DNA of 64,000 nucleotides from Aquincola tertiaricarbonis (GTDB lineage: Bacteria; Pseudomonadota; Gammaproteobacteria; Burkholderiales; Burkholderiaceae_C), in the NCBI RefSeq assembly GCF_000969605.1, contig NZ_JZUE01000005.1:62001-126000 (forward strand), given 5' to 3'. Below are positions 19,487 through 28,371 of the stretch, piece after piece; within the stretch, counting starts at the first letter, position 1; every line of letters begins with the position of its first letter. A program made the position numbers and the translations under genes. The notes under the pieces were generated by a model that saw only the letters and a program-made list of their open reading frames with translations, was not told where the DNA came from and did no database searches.

Positions 19487-22293
19487 GAGCGGGCTCCTGG
19501 AGAGGCTGTCGAAGCAGGTGCGGGGCGGGCGGCGCTGCTGTCGGGGCCGCCGCTGCAGGCACGCCAGGCGGCGCGCACGGCGGGCGGCATGGGCCGCGGC
19601 GCGGGCAGGTCGAGGCCGGGGCGCACCTCGCGCCACTTGGCATGGCCTTCGCGCTGCAGCTGAGGCAGGCGGGCGCACAGGCCGCGCGCCACGGCGGCCA
19701 GCGCCTCGGGCGAGGCGGCCGCGTCGGTGGCCACCAGGTACGACATCACGCCCAGCGTAGGCACCGGCGCGCCGCCGCCGGGCAGCGCCGCCTCGGTGGG
19801 CAGGTAGGTCTTCAGCGCGCGGCGTCCGGCGTCGCTGGCGCTGTCCAGCGGCAGCAGGCGCAGGCCGGCGGCGGTGCCCGAAGGCAGCGACGCCAGCCAG
19901 GCCGACGGCTGGCCGTCCATCAGCAGCACCGCGTCCAGCTTGCCCTGGGCCAGCGCCACCATGGCGGCGTCACGGCCCAGCGAGGTGACGGCCGACAGCG
20001 GCAGCTCCTCGCCGAACAGCCGGCGGTACAGCACCAGCGACGACTGCGCCCGCGCGCCATCCAGCAGCCCGGTGTTGATGCGCTGGCCGCGCAGCGCCTG
20101 CAGGTTGCGCAGCGGCGAATCCGCCCGCACCAGGGCCAGCACCGGCTGCAGATGCAGCGGCGCCACCACCCGCCAGGCGGCGGGAGCGATCTGCAGCGCG
20201 TCATAGCGCACGATGGCCAGCGGCGCCGCGCCCGGCGCCAGCCCCTCGGCCGCCAGCGCGCGGCCCAGCTCGGCAGCCATGCGTTGGTCGGTGGAGGCAT
20301 CGGCATCGGCCAGCACCTCCAGCGGCGGCGCCAGGGCGGCCGGCGCGGGCGCCGGCGGTGTGACGGCCGGCGCGGGATTCGGCACCGGCGGCGGGGCCGC
20401 CGGCAATCCGGCGCTGGGCGCTTCCAGGCCGTCCATGGGATCGGTGGAAGTACCCGGCGGCGACGGCCACAGCCAGAAGGCGATGCCCAGCGCCACCGCT
20501 GCCACAGGCACCGCCGTCCAGCGCTGCCAGCCCGTGTGGCGCCCGGTTGGCGGCGAGGCTGGCGCAGGCCCGGACGGCGGCGCGCGGAAGACCGGCTTGT
20601 GTCCGGCTGCGCGCGAGGCGCCGGCTGGCGGATCGGGCAGCAGGCGGGGCTCGGCGGCGTGGGCTGCCTGGGCGGCCTGGGCCTCTTGCGCGGCCTGCTC
20701 GTCTCGCCGGGCCTGGTCCTGGCGGGCCCGTTCAGCTTCCTGCGCCGCGCGGGCTTTGCGTTCCGCTTCAGCCTGCACGGCCTTGGCAGCCTCGGCCTCG
20801 CGCGCTGCAGCCTGCGCTTGCAGTTCGGCCTTCACCCGCCGGGCCTCTTGCGCGGCCTGCTCGGCTTTCAGCGCCTCTGCTCGGCGGGCCTCTTCGGCCT
20901 CCTGCGCCGCGCGGGCTCTGCGCTCTGCCTCGGCCTTTTCGGCCCGGGCGGCCTCGGCCTGGCGGGCTTCCTCGGCCGCCTTGGCAGCTCGGGCTTCCTG
21001 CTCGGCCCTGGCCCGCTCGGCCTCGCGCGCAGCTTGCTCGGCCTTCAACGCCTCCGCCCGGCGAGCGGCTTCCGCCTCCTGCGCCAGGCGTGCCCTGCGT
21101 TCTGCTTCCACCTGCGCAGCCTTTGCGGCCTCGGCCTGGCGGGCTTCCTCGGCCGCCTTGGCAGCTCGGGCTTCCTGCTCGGCCCTGGCCCGCTCGGCCT
21201 CGCGCGCAGCTTGCTCGGCCTTCAACGCCTCCGCCCGGCGAGCGGCTTCCGCCTCCTGCGCCAGGCGTGCCCTGCGTTCCGCTTCCACGTGCGCAGCCTT
21301 TGCGGCCTCGGCCTGGCGGGCTTCCTCGGCCGCCTTGGCAGCTCGGGCTTCCTGCTCGGCCCTGGCCCGCTCGGCCTCGCGCGCAGCTTGCTCGGCCTTC
21401 AACGCCTCCGCCCGGCGAGCGGCTTCCGCCTCCTGCGCCAGGCGTGCCCTGCGTTCTGCTTCCACCTGCGCAGCCTTTGCGGCCTCGGCCTGGCGGGCTT
21501 CCTCGGCCGCCTTGGCAGCTCGCGCTTCCTGCTCCGCCCTGGCCCGCTCGGCCTCTCGCGCAGCTTGCTCGGCCTTCAGCGCCTCCGCTCGGCGGGCTTC
21601 TTCAGCCTCCCGCGCGGCGCGGGCCTGGCGCTCTGCCTCCGCCCTTTCGGCCCTGGCGGCCTCGGCCCTGCGCGCTTCGTCGGCCGCCTTGGCGGCCCGG
21701 GCCTCCTGCTCGGCCTCGATCCGCCGGGCTTCCTGCGCGGCGTGCTCGGCCTTCAGGACTTCTGCCTGCCGGGCGGCTTCTGCCTCCTGCGCCAGGCGCG
21801 CCCTGCGTTGCACTTCAGCCTGTGCGGCCATCTCGGCCTCGGCCTTGCGCGCTGCTTCGGCCGCCCTGGCGGCCTGCGCGTCCTGCTCGGCCTTGACCCG
21901 CCGAGCCTCACGCGCCGCCTGCTCGGCCTTCGACGCCTCGGCCCGACGCGCCTCCTCGGCTTCCCGCTCGGCATGCGCCTTCCGGGCTGCCTGGGCCCGG
22001 TGCGCCTCGTCCTGCGCGGCCCGGGCCTGCGCCGCCGCATCCGGCGCGGGCTGCAGCGGTGCCAGTTGCACCATGTCCGTCGTCGGCTCCGCGGGCCTGG
22101 CCTGACCGGCCACGCGGCCCTCGGCGTCCACCGCCAGGTCCACCTTCAGTTCTGCCGCACCGGCCTGGGCCCGGCCGTCGTCGGCGCGCGCGGCGGCAGC
22201 CACGCGGGACATCAAAGCCTCGATGGCCGCGGTGAAGTCGTCCGGCTGCTGTTGCGAAGATCCCGTCGACTTGCCACCTGCCTGTTCGGCCAT
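19483..22293 (-). CDS. Coiled-coil / transmembrane / TAXI-like receptor fusion protein
   Basis: The 936-residue protein has four parts. Residues 1-85 are a short N-terminal region (DDFTAAIEALMSRVAAAARA). Residues about 88-550 form an Ala/Glu/Arg-rich, TolA-like coiled coil with a 59-residue repeat. A Pro-rich stretch leads to one membrane helix at about 591-613 (WTAVPVAAVALGIAFWLWP). After a second Pro/Ala linker, residues about 654-898 resemble a TAXI-type TRAP solute receptor (ALVRADSPLRNLQALRGQRI, LVLYRRLFGEELPLSAV, LAQGKLDAVLLMDGQPSAW, YLVATDAAASPEALAAVARGLCARL). There is no signal peptide, so the coil should be cytoplasmic and the receptor periplasmic. GAAGAGGA precedes the ATG. I know of no named family with this order; a sensor linking a periplasmic ligand to a cytoplasmic partner is inferred. 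Confidence 0.75.
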   Translation of the reverse strand: MAEQAGGKSTGSSQQQPDDFTAAIEALMSRVAAAARADDGRAQAGAAELKVDLAVDAEGRVAGQARPAEPTTDMVQLAPLQPAPDAAAQARAAQDEAHRAQAARKAHAEREAEEARRAEASKAEQAAREARRVKAEQDAQAARAAEAARKAEAEMAAQAEVQRRARLAQEAEAARQAEVLKAEHAAQEARRIEAEQEARAAKAADEARRAEAARAERAEAERQARAAREAEEARRAEALKAEQAAREAERARAEQEARAAKAAEEARQAEAAKAAQVEAERRARLAQEAEAARRAEALKAEQAAREAERARAEQEARAAKAAEEARQAEAAKAAHVEAERRARLAQEAEAARRAEALKAEQAAREAERARAEQEARAAKAAEEARQAEAAKAAQVEAERRARLAQEAEAARRAEALKAEQAAREAERARAEQEARAAKAAEEARQAEAARAEKAEAERRARAAQEAEEARRAEALKAEQAAQEARRVKAELQAQAAAREAEAAKAVQAEAERKARAAQEAERARQDQARRDEQAAQEAQAAQAAHAAEPRLLPDPPAGASRAAGHKPVFRAPPSGPAPASPPTGRHTGWQRWTAVPVAAVALGIAFWLWPSPPGTSTDPMDGLEAPSAGLPAAPPPVPNPAPAVTPPAPAPAALAPPLEVLADADASTDQRMAAELGRALAAEGLAPGAAPLAIVRYDALQIAPAAWRVVAPLHLQPVLALVRADSPLRNLQALRGQRINTGLLDGARAQSSLVLYRRLFGEELPLSAVTSLGRDAAMVALAQGKLDAVLLMDGQPSAWLASLPSGTAAGLRLLPLDSASDAGRRALKTYLPTEAALPGGGAPVPTLGVMSYLVATDAAASPEALAAVARGLCARLPQLQREGHAKWREVRPGLDLPAPRPMPPAVRAAWRACSGGPDSSAARPAPASTASPGARS
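20948..21655. repeat. 177-bp tandem repeat inside the coiled-coil gene
   Basis: Units begin at 20948, 21125, 21302 and 21479, exactly 177 bp (59 codons) apart. The first three are almost identical: the middle one differs at about two bases. The fourth matches for roughly its first 110 bases and then diverges. More degenerate copies of the heptad pattern lie on both sides. Near-identity indicates recent in-frame duplication and possible length variation. Confidence 0.9.
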
Positions 22294-22432
22294 CACGTCC
22301 TCTTCCACTGCGTTACTGCGTACCTGCCGGAGCGTACGCAGGTTTTGCCCCGGCGGATGTCGGATGAAACCGCTGGCTACACTCCCGCCCCTCATGCATG
22401 TTGGGCTCCGCGGCGGGCCGCAAGGAGATGCT

Positions 22433-23140
22433 GTGCGCTTGGCTCAGGTGTTGTTCACGCAAGGCTTCGGCACCCGGCGGGTGTGCGCGGGCCTGATCGG
22501 CCAGGGCCTGGTGTCCATCGGCGGGCGGGTGGCCGACGATCCCGACGAAGACGTGGACACCGACGGCCTGCGCTTTTCCGTCCAGGGCCGCGAGTGGCAG
22601 TTCCACGCCAGCGCCCTGGTGCTGCTGAACAAGCCGGCGGGTTACGAATGCTCGCAGAAGCCCAAGCACCACCCCAGCGTGCTGAGCCTGCTGCCCGCGC
22701 CGCTGCGCACCCGGGGCCTGCAGCCCGTCGGCCGGCTGGACGAGGACACCACCGGCGTGCTGCTGCTCACCGACGACGGCACGCTGATCCACAAGCTCAC
22801 CTCGCCCAAGCACCATGTGCCCAAGGTGTACGAGGTGACGGCCAGGCACCCGGTGGACGAAGCGCAGGTCAACAAGCTGCTGGCCGGCGTGGTGCTGGAC
22901 GACGACCCCCAGCCGGTGCGCGCCGCCGCCTGCGAAGCCACCGGCGAACACGCGCTGCGGCTGACGCTGACCGAAGGCAAGTACCACCAGGTCAAGCGCA
23001 TGCTGGCCGCGGTGGGCAACCGCTGCGAGGGCCTGCATCGCAGCGCCATCGGCGGCCTGACGCTGGCCGACGGGCCGGCCGCCGGCCTGTGGCGCTGGGT
23101 GTCCAGCGAGGAACGCGCCGCGCTGCTGGCACCGCGATAA
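22433..23140 (+). CDS. rsuA: 16S rRNA pseudouridine synthase (RsuA family)
   Basis: The 235-residue enzyme has an N-terminal S4 RNA-binding domain (LAQVLFTQGFGTRRVCAGLIGQGLVSIGGR). The catalytic domain of the RsuA/RluB/E/F family follows: LLNKPAGYECSQ, then GRLDEDTTGVLLLTDDG with the catalytic Asp, then GKYHQVKRMLAAVGN. It isomerises a uridine in rRNA; U516 of 16S is the RsuA target, but RluE-type specificity cannot be excluded. The GTG at 22433 is preferred because AAGGAG lies 5 nt upstream; upstream in-frame ATGs lack a site. ribF follows after 8 nt. Confidence 0.85.
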   Translation: MRLAQVLFTQGFGTRRVCAGLIGQGLVSIGGRVADDPDEDVDTDGLRFSVQGREWQFHASALVLLNKPAGYECSQKPKHHPSVLSLLPAPLRTRGLQPVGRLDEDTTGVLLLTDDGTLIHKLTSPKHHVPKVYEVTARHPVDEAQVNKLLAGVVLDDDPQPVRAAACEATGEHALRLTLTEGKYHQVKRMLAAVGNRCEGLHRSAIGGLTLADGPAAGLWRWVSSEERAALLAPR

Positions 23141-23148
23141 TCCCGGCC
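23136..23148 (+). promoter_or_regulatory. Candidate leaderless -10 element (GATAAT) before ribF
   Basis: GATAAT overlaps the rsuA stop codon and is followed by seven bases and the ribF ATG at 23149. No Shine-Dalgarno sequence is present. Confidence 0.45.
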
Positions 23149-24105
23149 ATGCGCGTTTTCCGCGGTTTTCACCACCCCGACATCGCCCCCGCCTGTGCGC
23201 TGACCGTCGGCAACTTCGACGGCGTGCACCGCGGCCACCAGGCGATGCTGGCCCTGCTGAACAACGAGGCCCGCCACCGCGGCGTGCCCAGCTGCGTGCT
23301 CACCTTCGAGCCGCATCCGCGCGACTTCTTCGCGATGAAGGCCGGCACGCCCGAGAAGGCGCCGGCGCGCATCGCCACGCTGCGCGACAAGCTCTCCGAG
23401 CTGGAGCGCTGCGGCATCGAGCAGGCGGTGGTGCTGCGCTTCGACGAAGGCTTCGCCGCGCAGCCGCCGCAAGCCTTCATGCACGACGTGCTGGCCGACG
23501 GCCTGCATGCCCGCTACGTGCTGGTGGGCGACGATTTCCGCTTCGGCGCCCGCCGCGCCGGCGACTACGCCATGCTGGACGCCGCCGGCCCGCAACTGGG
23601 CTTCGACGTGGCGCGCATGCAGAGCTACGAGGTGCACGGCCTGCGCGTGAGCAGCTCGGCCGTGCGGCTGGCGCTGGCCGCCGGCGACATGGCGCGCGCC
23701 GCCGCGCTGCTGGGCCGCCCCTACAGCATCAGCGGCCACGTGGTGCACGGCCGCAAGCTGGGCCGCGAGCTGGGCTTCCGCACGCTGAACCTGCGCTTCG
23801 GCCACCGGCTGCCGGCCGCCGCCGGCATCTTCGTCGTGCGGGTGCACGGCCTGGGCCGCGGCCCGCTGGCCGGCGTGGCCAGCCTGGGCGTGCGGCCCAC
23901 GGTGGAGGACGCCGGCCGCGTGCTGCTGGAAACCCACTGCCTGGAATGGCCGCTCGACCTGGACGAAGGCTACGGCCGCGTGATCCGCGTGGAGCTGCTG
24001 CACAAGCTGCACGACGAGCGCAAGTACGAGTCGCTCGAGGCCCTGAAGGCCGGCATCGCCCGCGACGAAGCCGATGCGCGGGCCTGGTTCCGGCTTGCCA
24101 CCTAG
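23149..24105 (+). CDS. ribF: Bifunctional riboflavin kinase / FAD synthetase
   Basis: The 318-residue enzyme makes FMN from riboflavin and then FAD. The N-terminal adenylyltransferase half has GNFDGVHRGHQAML (the nucleotide-binding HxGH equivalent) and VGDDFRFGARRAGDY. The joining segment SSSAVRLALAAGDMARAAALLGRPYSISGHV leads to the kinase half with GRELGFRTLNL, GVASLGVRPTV and the C-terminal helix KYESLEALKAGIARDEADAR. Length and order are typical. The start at 23149 gives the usual N-terminus (MRVFRGFHHP); the frame is open far upstream but only by composition. ribF-ileS-lspA order is common in proteobacteria. Confidence 0.95.
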   Translation: MRVFRGFHHPDIAPACALTVGNFDGVHRGHQAMLALLNNEARHRGVPSCVLTFEPHPRDFFAMKAGTPEKAPARIATLRDKLSELERCGIEQAVVLRFDEGFAAQPPQAFMHDVLADGLHARYVLVGDDFRFGARRAGDYAMLDAAGPQLGFDVARMQSYEVHGLRVSSSAVRLALAAGDMARAAALLGRPYSISGHVVHGRKLGRELGFRTLNLRFGHRLPAAAGIFVVRVHGLGRGPLAGVASLGVRPTVEDAGRVLLETHCLEWPLDLDEGYGRVIRVELLHKLHDERKYESLEALKAGIARDEADARAWFRLAT

Positions 24106-24114
24106 AATCCCCCG
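24103..24114 (+). promoter_or_regulatory. Candidate -10 element (TAGAAT) upstream of ileS
   Basis: TAGAAT at 24103-24108 overlaps the ribF stop and is followed by six bases and an ATG at 24115. It either drives a leaderless 30-codon ORF or gives ileS a 5' leader of about 220 nt. Confidence 0.4.
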
Positions 24115-24207
24115 ATGGCCACCGACCGGACTTTGCTCGATCTGCTGCGCTGGCATGCCGCCGGCCGCCGGCAGACCACGCGCGACCGAATTCGGCGCGC
24201 GCGCTGA
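24115..24207 (+). CDS. Possible leaderless 30-residue ORF upstream of ileS
   Basis: A 30-codon ORF (MATDRTLLDLLRWHAAGRR...) starts exactly 6 nt after a TAGAAT -10-like element. It ends at a TGA 130 nt before ileS. It contains a single isoleucine codon, so an attenuation leader is not supported by codon content. It may be a gene remnant or chance. I do not recognise the peptide. Confidence 0.2.
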   Translation: MATDRTLLDLLRWHAAGRRQTTRDRIRRAR

Positions 24208-24308
24208 TCCTGCCGCCGCTACCGTGGCCGCGGCCGCTGCTGCCGCACCCCTGCCGGCCAGCGACCTGCCCCGGTGGCACCGCCCCACTTTGCCCTGATG
24301 CCACGAGC

Positions 24309-24327
24309 GCACCCGCAGCACGGGTGC
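24309..24327 (+). promoter_or_regulatory. Hairpin immediately upstream of ileS
   Basis: GCACCCG (24309-24315) and CGGGTGC (24321-24327) form a perfect 7-bp stem with a 5-nt loop, ending 10 nt before the ileS ATG. No Shine-Dalgarno sequence is seen, so the hairpin may affect initiation. The rest of the 232-bp ribF-ileS gap shows nothing certain. Confidence 0.4.
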
Positions 24328-24337
24328 GGCAAGCGCC

Positions 24338-27211
24338 ATGACCGACAAGACCGACAACTCCACCGCCGCGGCAGCCGCCACGGACTACCGCGCCACCCTC
24401 AACCTGCCCGACACGCCCTTCCCCATGCGTGGCGACCTGCCCAAGCGCGAGCCGGGCTGGGTCAAGGCCTGGGACGAGGAAGGCACCTACAAGCAGCTGC
24501 GCGATGCCCGCTGCGGCGCGCCGCTGTTCGTGCTGCATGACGGCCCGCCGTACGCCAACGGCCAGCTGCACATGGGCCATGCGGTCAACAAGATCCTGAA
24601 GGACATGATCGTCAAGGCGCGGCAGCTGGCCGGCTTCGACGCTCAGTACGTGCCCGGCTGGGACTGCCACGGCCTGCCGATCGAAAACGCGATCGAGAAG
24701 AAGTTCGGCCGCAACCTCAGCCGTGACGAGATGCAGGCCAAGAGCCGTGCCTATGCCACCGAACAGATCGACCAGCAGCGCACCGACTTCAAGCGCCTGG
24801 GCGTGCTGGGCACCTGGGAGCGCCCCTACCGCACGATGGACTTCGCGAACGAGGCCGGCGAGATCCGCGCCTTCAAGCGCGTGATCGAGCGCGGCTTCGT
24901 CTACCGCGGCCAGAAGCCGGTGTACTGGTGCTTCGACTGCGGCTCGTCGCTGGCCGAGTTCGAGATCGAATACGCCGACAAGAAGAGCAGCACCATCGAC
25001 GTGGCCTTCCCGGCCGCCGACCCGGCCGCGCTGGCCGCGGCCTTCGGCCTGTCGGCGCTGCCCAAGCCGGCCTTCGTCGTCATCTGGACCACCACCGCGT
25101 GGACCATCCCGGCCAATCAGGCGCTCAACCTCAACCCCGAGCTGGACTACAGCCTGGTGGACACCGAGCGCGGCGTGCTGCTGCTGGCCTCGGCCCTGGT
25201 CGACAAGTGCATGGAACGCTACGGCCTGCACGGCACGGTGCTGGCCACCGTGAAGGGCCGCGCGCTCGACGGCCTGCAGTTCCGCCATCCGCTGGCCGCG
25301 GTGCACCCGGGCTACGACCGGCTGAGCCCGGTGTACCTGGCCGACTACGCCACCGCCGACGACGGCACCGGCATCGTGCACTCGTCGCCCGCCTACGGCC
25401 TGGACGACTTCAACTCCTGCCTGGCCCACGGCGTGAAGGTGGAGGACATCCTCAACCCGGTGCAGGGCAACGGCGTGTACGCGGCCGATTTCCCGCTGTT
25501 CGGCGGCCAGCACATCTGGAAGGCAGTGCCGAACATCATCCAGGCGCTGAAGGATGCCGGCCACCTGCTGGTCACGCACGACATCACCCACAGCTACCCG
25601 CACTGCTGGCGCCACAAGACGCCGGTGATCTACCGCGCCGCGGCGCAGTGGTTCATCCGCATGGACGAAGGCGAAGGCGTGTTCACCCAGGACAAGGCGC
25701 CGAAGACGCTGCGCCAGCTGGCGCTCGACGCGATCGAGCAGACCCAGTTCTACCCGGAGAACGGCCGCGCCCGCCTGCACGACATGATCGCCAACCGGCC
25801 CGACTGGTGCATCAGCCGCCAGCGCAGCTGGGGCGTGCCGATCCCGTTCTTCCTGCACAAGGTGACCGGCGAGCTGCACCCGCGCACGATGGAGATCCTG
25901 GACCAGGCCGCGGCCATCGTCGAGGCCGGCGGCATCGAGGCCTGGAGCCGCGTCACGCCCGAGGAGATGCTGGGCGCCGACGACGCACCGCACTACGCCA
26001 AGAGCAGCGACATCCTGGAAGTGTGGTTCGACTCCGGCAGCACCTTCTTCCACGTGCTGCGCGGCACCCACCAGGGCACCGCCGAGCATCCGGGCCACCA
26101 CCAGAGCGGCCCCGAGGCCGACCTGTACCTGGAAGGCCACGACCAGCACCGCGGCTGGTTCCATTCGTCGCTGCTGCTGGCCTGCGCGCTGTTCGACCGC
26201 GCGCCCTACCGCGGCCTGCTGACCCACGGCTTCACCGTGGACAGCAAGGGCCGCAAGATGAGCAAGTCGCTGGGCAACGGCATCGACCCGCAGGACATCA
26301 CCAAGAAGCTGGGCGCCGAGATCATCCGGCTGTGGGTGGCCGCGAGCGACTACTCCGGTGACATCGCCGGCGACGACAAGATCCTGGCCCGCGTGGTGGA
26401 TGCCTACCGGCGCATCCGCAACACGCTGCGCTTCCTCCTGGCCAACGTGTCGGACTTCGACGCCGCCACGCAGGCCGTGCCGCTGGAGCGGATGCTGGAG
26501 GTGGACCGCTATGCGCTGGCGCGTGCCTCGCAGTTCCAGGCCGAGATCCTGGCCCACTACGAGAAGTACGAGTTCCATCCGGTGGTGGCCAAGCTGCAGG
26601 TGTATTGCAGCGAAGACCTGGGCGCCTTCTACCTCGACGTGCTGAAGGACCGCCTGTACACCAGCGCGCCCGACAGCCTTGCCCGGCGCAGCGCGCAGAC
26701 CGCGCTGTGGCACATCACCCAGGCGATGCTGCGCTGGATGGCGCCTTTCCTCAGCTTCACGGCCGAGGAAGCGTGGCGCGTGTTCGGCGGCAAGCAAACC
26801 ATCTTCGTGGAGCACTACTGGTCGCTGCCGCAGGCCGACGAAGGCCTCATCGCCAAGTGGAACCGGGTGCATGCGGTGCGCGACGCAGTGAACAAGGCGA
26901 TCGAGGCGGTGCGGGCCGAAGGCGCGGTGGGCTCGTCGCTGCAGGCCACGGTGACGGTGGGCGCGCCCGCCGAGGACCATGCCATCCTGGCGTCACTGGG
27001 CGACGACCTGAAGTTCGTGTTCATCACGTCCGAAGCCGTGCTGGCGGCGGCCGACGAGTTGTCCATACAAGTGACGCCGTCCACCGCCACCAAGTGCGAG
27101 CGCTGCTGGCACTGGCGCGACGACGTCGGCGTCGACACGGCCCACCCGACGATCTGCGGGCGCTGCACGAGCAACCTGTATGGCGAGGGTGAGCGTCGTA
27201 CAGTTGCGTGA
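24338..27211 (+). CDS. ileS: Isoleucyl-tRNA synthetase
   Basis: The 957-residue class I synthetase charges tRNA-Ile. It shows the HIGH-type motif as HMGH at residue 78 ([11 protein letters not shown]), and the editing domain with [15 protein letters not shown] and [16 protein letters not shown]. The KMSKS loop is at about residue 640 ([16 protein letters not shown]). The C-terminal zinc finger is [12 protein letters not shown]...[13 protein letters not shown]. Length and end (ERRTVA) are complete, so the adjacent toxin-antitoxin pair did not truncate it. In related genomes lspA follows directly; here two genes intervene. Confidence 0.97.
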   Translation: MTDKTDNSTAAAAATDYRATLNLPDTPFPMRGDLPKREPGWVKAWDEEGTYKQLRDARCGAPLFVLHDGPPYANGQLHMGHAVNKILKDMIVKARQLAGFDAQYVPGWDCHGLPIENAIEKKFGRNLSRDEMQAKSRAYATEQIDQQRTDFKRLGVLGTWERPYRTMDFANEAGEIRAFKRVIERGFVYRGQKPVYWCFDCGSSLAEFEIEYADKKSSTIDVAFPAADPAALAAAFGLSALPKPAFVVIWTTTAWTIPANQALNLNPELDYSLVDTERGVLLLASALVDKCMERYGLHGTVLATVKGRALDGLQFRHPLAAVHPGYDRLSPVYLADYATADDGTGIVHSSPAYGLDDFNSCLAHGVKVEDILNPVQGNGVYAADFPLFGGQHIWKAVPNIIQALKDAGHLLVTHDITHSYPHCWRHKTPVIYRAAAQWFIRMDEGEGVFTQDKAPKTLRQLALDAIEQTQFYPENGRARLHDMIANRPDWCISRQRSWGVPIPFFLHKVTGELHPRTMEILDQAAAIVEAGGIEAWSRVTPEEMLGADDAPHYAKSSDILEVWFDSGSTFFHVLRGTHQGTAEHPGHHQSGPEADLYLEGHDQHRGWFHSSLLLACALFDRAPYRGLLTHGFTVDSKGRKMSKSLGNGIDPQDITKKLGAEIIRLWVAASDYSGDIAGDDKILARVVDAYRRIRNTLRFLLANVSDFDAATQAVPLERMLEVDRYALARASQFQAEILAHYEKYEFHPVVAKLQVYCSEDLGAFYLDVLKDRLYTSAPDSLARRSAQTALWHITQAMLRWMAPFLSFTAEEAWRVFGGKQTIFVEHYWSLPQADEGLIAKWNRVHAVRDAVNKAIEAVRAEGAVGSSLQATVTVGAPAEDHAILASLGDDLKFVFITSEAVLAAADELSIQVTPSTATKCERCWHWRDDVGVDTAHPTICGRCTSNLYGEGERRTVA

Positions 27212-27230
27212 TCTGCTCGAAGGAATTGCC

Positions 27231-27455
27231 ATGCGACAGCCTGCCGACTACAGCGCGTTGTTGAACCTGCCGGTCGCTGACCGGCTGGCGCTCATCGAAC
27301 AGCTCTGGGACAGCGTGGCCGACAGCACCGCAGATGCGCCGCTGCACCCGGCCATCGGCGCCGAGCTGCAGGATCGGCTCCGCAAGCATGAAGCCGATCC
27401 TGGCGCGGCCGTTCCCTGGGACGAGGTGAAACGGCGGCTGCAAGCGGCTCGATGA
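27231..27455 (+). CDS. Addiction-module antitoxin (short Unstab_antitox-type)
   Basis: The 74-residue protein matches the small addiction-module family usually found before RelE/ParE toxins. It has a short N-terminus, the signature [23 protein letters not shown], a middle helix ([16 protein letters not shown]) and the end [16 protein letters not shown]. The ATG at 27231 has AGGA 6 nt upstream and is preferred; the frame extends back to 27180 inside ileS. It lies 19 nt after ileS and overlaps the toxin start by 4 nt (ATGA). The antitoxin normally neutralises the toxin and represses the pair, but here transcription may simply follow ileS. Confidence 0.85.
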   Translation: MRQPADYSALLNLPVADRLALIEQLWDSVADSTADAPLHPAIGAELQDRLRKHEADPGAAVPWDEVKRRLQAAR

Positions 27456-27754
27456 GGGCGCTGGTCTTCACGCCCGAGGCATTCGACGACCTGCGCCGCG
27501 CCTGCCGCTGGTACGACGCTCGTCGCGCCGGCCTGGGTGCGCAGCTGGAGTCAGCGGTGGAGGCAGCCTTGCTGCCCGCGCTGCATTCACCCGAAAGCTT
27601 TCCACTGCTGGAGGGCCGCTTCCGTCGTGTGGTGGTCCGCCGCTTTCCGTACCACGCGTACTTCACTGCGGACGATCGGCTGCTCACCGTGCTGCTCGTC
27701 TTTCACACCGCGCAGGATCCGGCCAAGGTGTTCGGCCGCCTGACATCACATTGA
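27452..27754 (+). CDS. RelE/ParE-family toxin
   Basis: The 100-residue protein has the RelE/ParE core: [69 protein letters not shown], and [28 protein letters not shown] and the final HTAQDP segment are typical of ParE-like members paired with short addiction-module antitoxins. The target (ribosome-bound mRNA or gyrase) cannot be told from sequence. Its ATG overlaps the antitoxin TGA and its stop lies 2 nt before lspA. The pair is therefore embedded in an essential operon, which would favour retention. Confidence 0.85.
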   Translation: MRALVFTPEAFDDLRRACRWYDARRAGLGAQLESAVEAALLPALHSPESFPLLEGRFRRVVVRRFPYHAYFTADDRLLTVLLVFHTAQDPAKVFGRLTSH

Positions 27755-27756
27755 AC

Positions 27757-28278
27757 ATGGCCGCCAAACGTTCCCCCGCCGTCTCCAAGTCGTCGTCCTC
27801 GTCCGCCCCCAGCCTGGCCGTCTGGCTGGGGCTGGCGGTGGTCATCATCCTGCTGGACCAGTTCACCAAGACGCTCATCCTCGGCTACTTCCAGCTGGGT
27901 GACAGCCGCACCGTCACATCCTTCTTCAACGTGGTCCGGGTGCACAACACCGGCGCGGCATTCAGCTTCCTGGCTGGGGCTTCGGGCTGGCAGCGCTGGT
28001 TCTTCATCGGACTGGCCAGCGTGGTGTCGGTCTTCATCTTGGTGATGCTGAAGAAGCACCCGGGGCAGAAGCTGTTCTGCTTCGCGCTGGCCATGATCCT
28101 GGGCGGCGCCATCGGCAACGTGGTGGACCGCGCCCTGCACGGCTATGTGGTCGACTTCATCCAGGTGCATGCCGGCGGCAAGTACTTCCCCAGCTTCAAC
28201 ATCGCCGACAGCGCGATCACGCTGGGCGCCATCAGCCTGATCGTGGATGAGCTGCGCCGGGTGAGAAGCAGCCGCTGA
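27757..28278 (+). CDS. lspA: Lipoprotein signal peptidase II
   Basis: The 173-residue inner-membrane aspartyl protease removes signal peptides from prolipoproteins. Four helices are visible. The catalytic motifs are [11 protein letters not shown], the [16 protein letters not shown] segment with the first Asp, and [12 protein letters not shown] with the second. A Ser-rich 20-residue N-terminal extension precedes the first helix. The ATG at 27757 lies 2 nt after the toxin stop; an in-frame TTG at 27751 is the alternative. Expression must run through the toxin-antitoxin pair unless there is an internal promoter. Confidence 0.95.
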   Translation: MAAKRSPAVSKSSSSSAPSLAVWLGLAVVIILLDQFTKTLILGYFQLGDSRTVTSFFNVVRVHNTGAAFSFLAGASGWQRWFFIGLASVVSVFILVMLKKHPGQKLFCFALAMILGGAIGNVVDRALHGYVVDFIQVHAGGKYFPSFNIADSAITLGAISLIVDELRRVRSSR

Positions 28279-28359
28279 TCCACCCGCCCTTGGGGCCGCG
28301 AGCGCAGCGAGCTGGGAGGTCCTGACACTTTCGCGACGCGCGCCCGCGCGCAGCCGCCG

Positions 28360-28371
28360 CAGAATCGGCGC
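28360..28371 (+). promoter_or_regulatory. Candidate leaderless -10 element (CAGAAT)
   Basis: CAGAAT is followed by six bases and the ATG at 28372, with no Shine-Dalgarno sequence. Confidence 0.4.

Noticed and set aside
20948-21655. CRISPR-like array
   Set aside because: Repeats are directly adjacent, 177 bp, in-frame and coding; no spacers and no cas genes.
19642-24105. 1487-codon plus-strand ORF spanning coiled-coil gene and ribF
   Set aside because: Only the last 318 codons (ribF) are real; the rest is antisense to the repeat gene and overlaps rsuA.
23729-26980. 1083-codon minus-strand ORF opposite ileS
   Set aside because: Antisense shadow of ileS with no recognisable domain.
28279-28371. 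Possible REP-like element in the lspA-phosphatase gap (GCGAGCGCAGCGAGC)
   Set aside because: Single short imperfect repeat, no second copy seen in the window.
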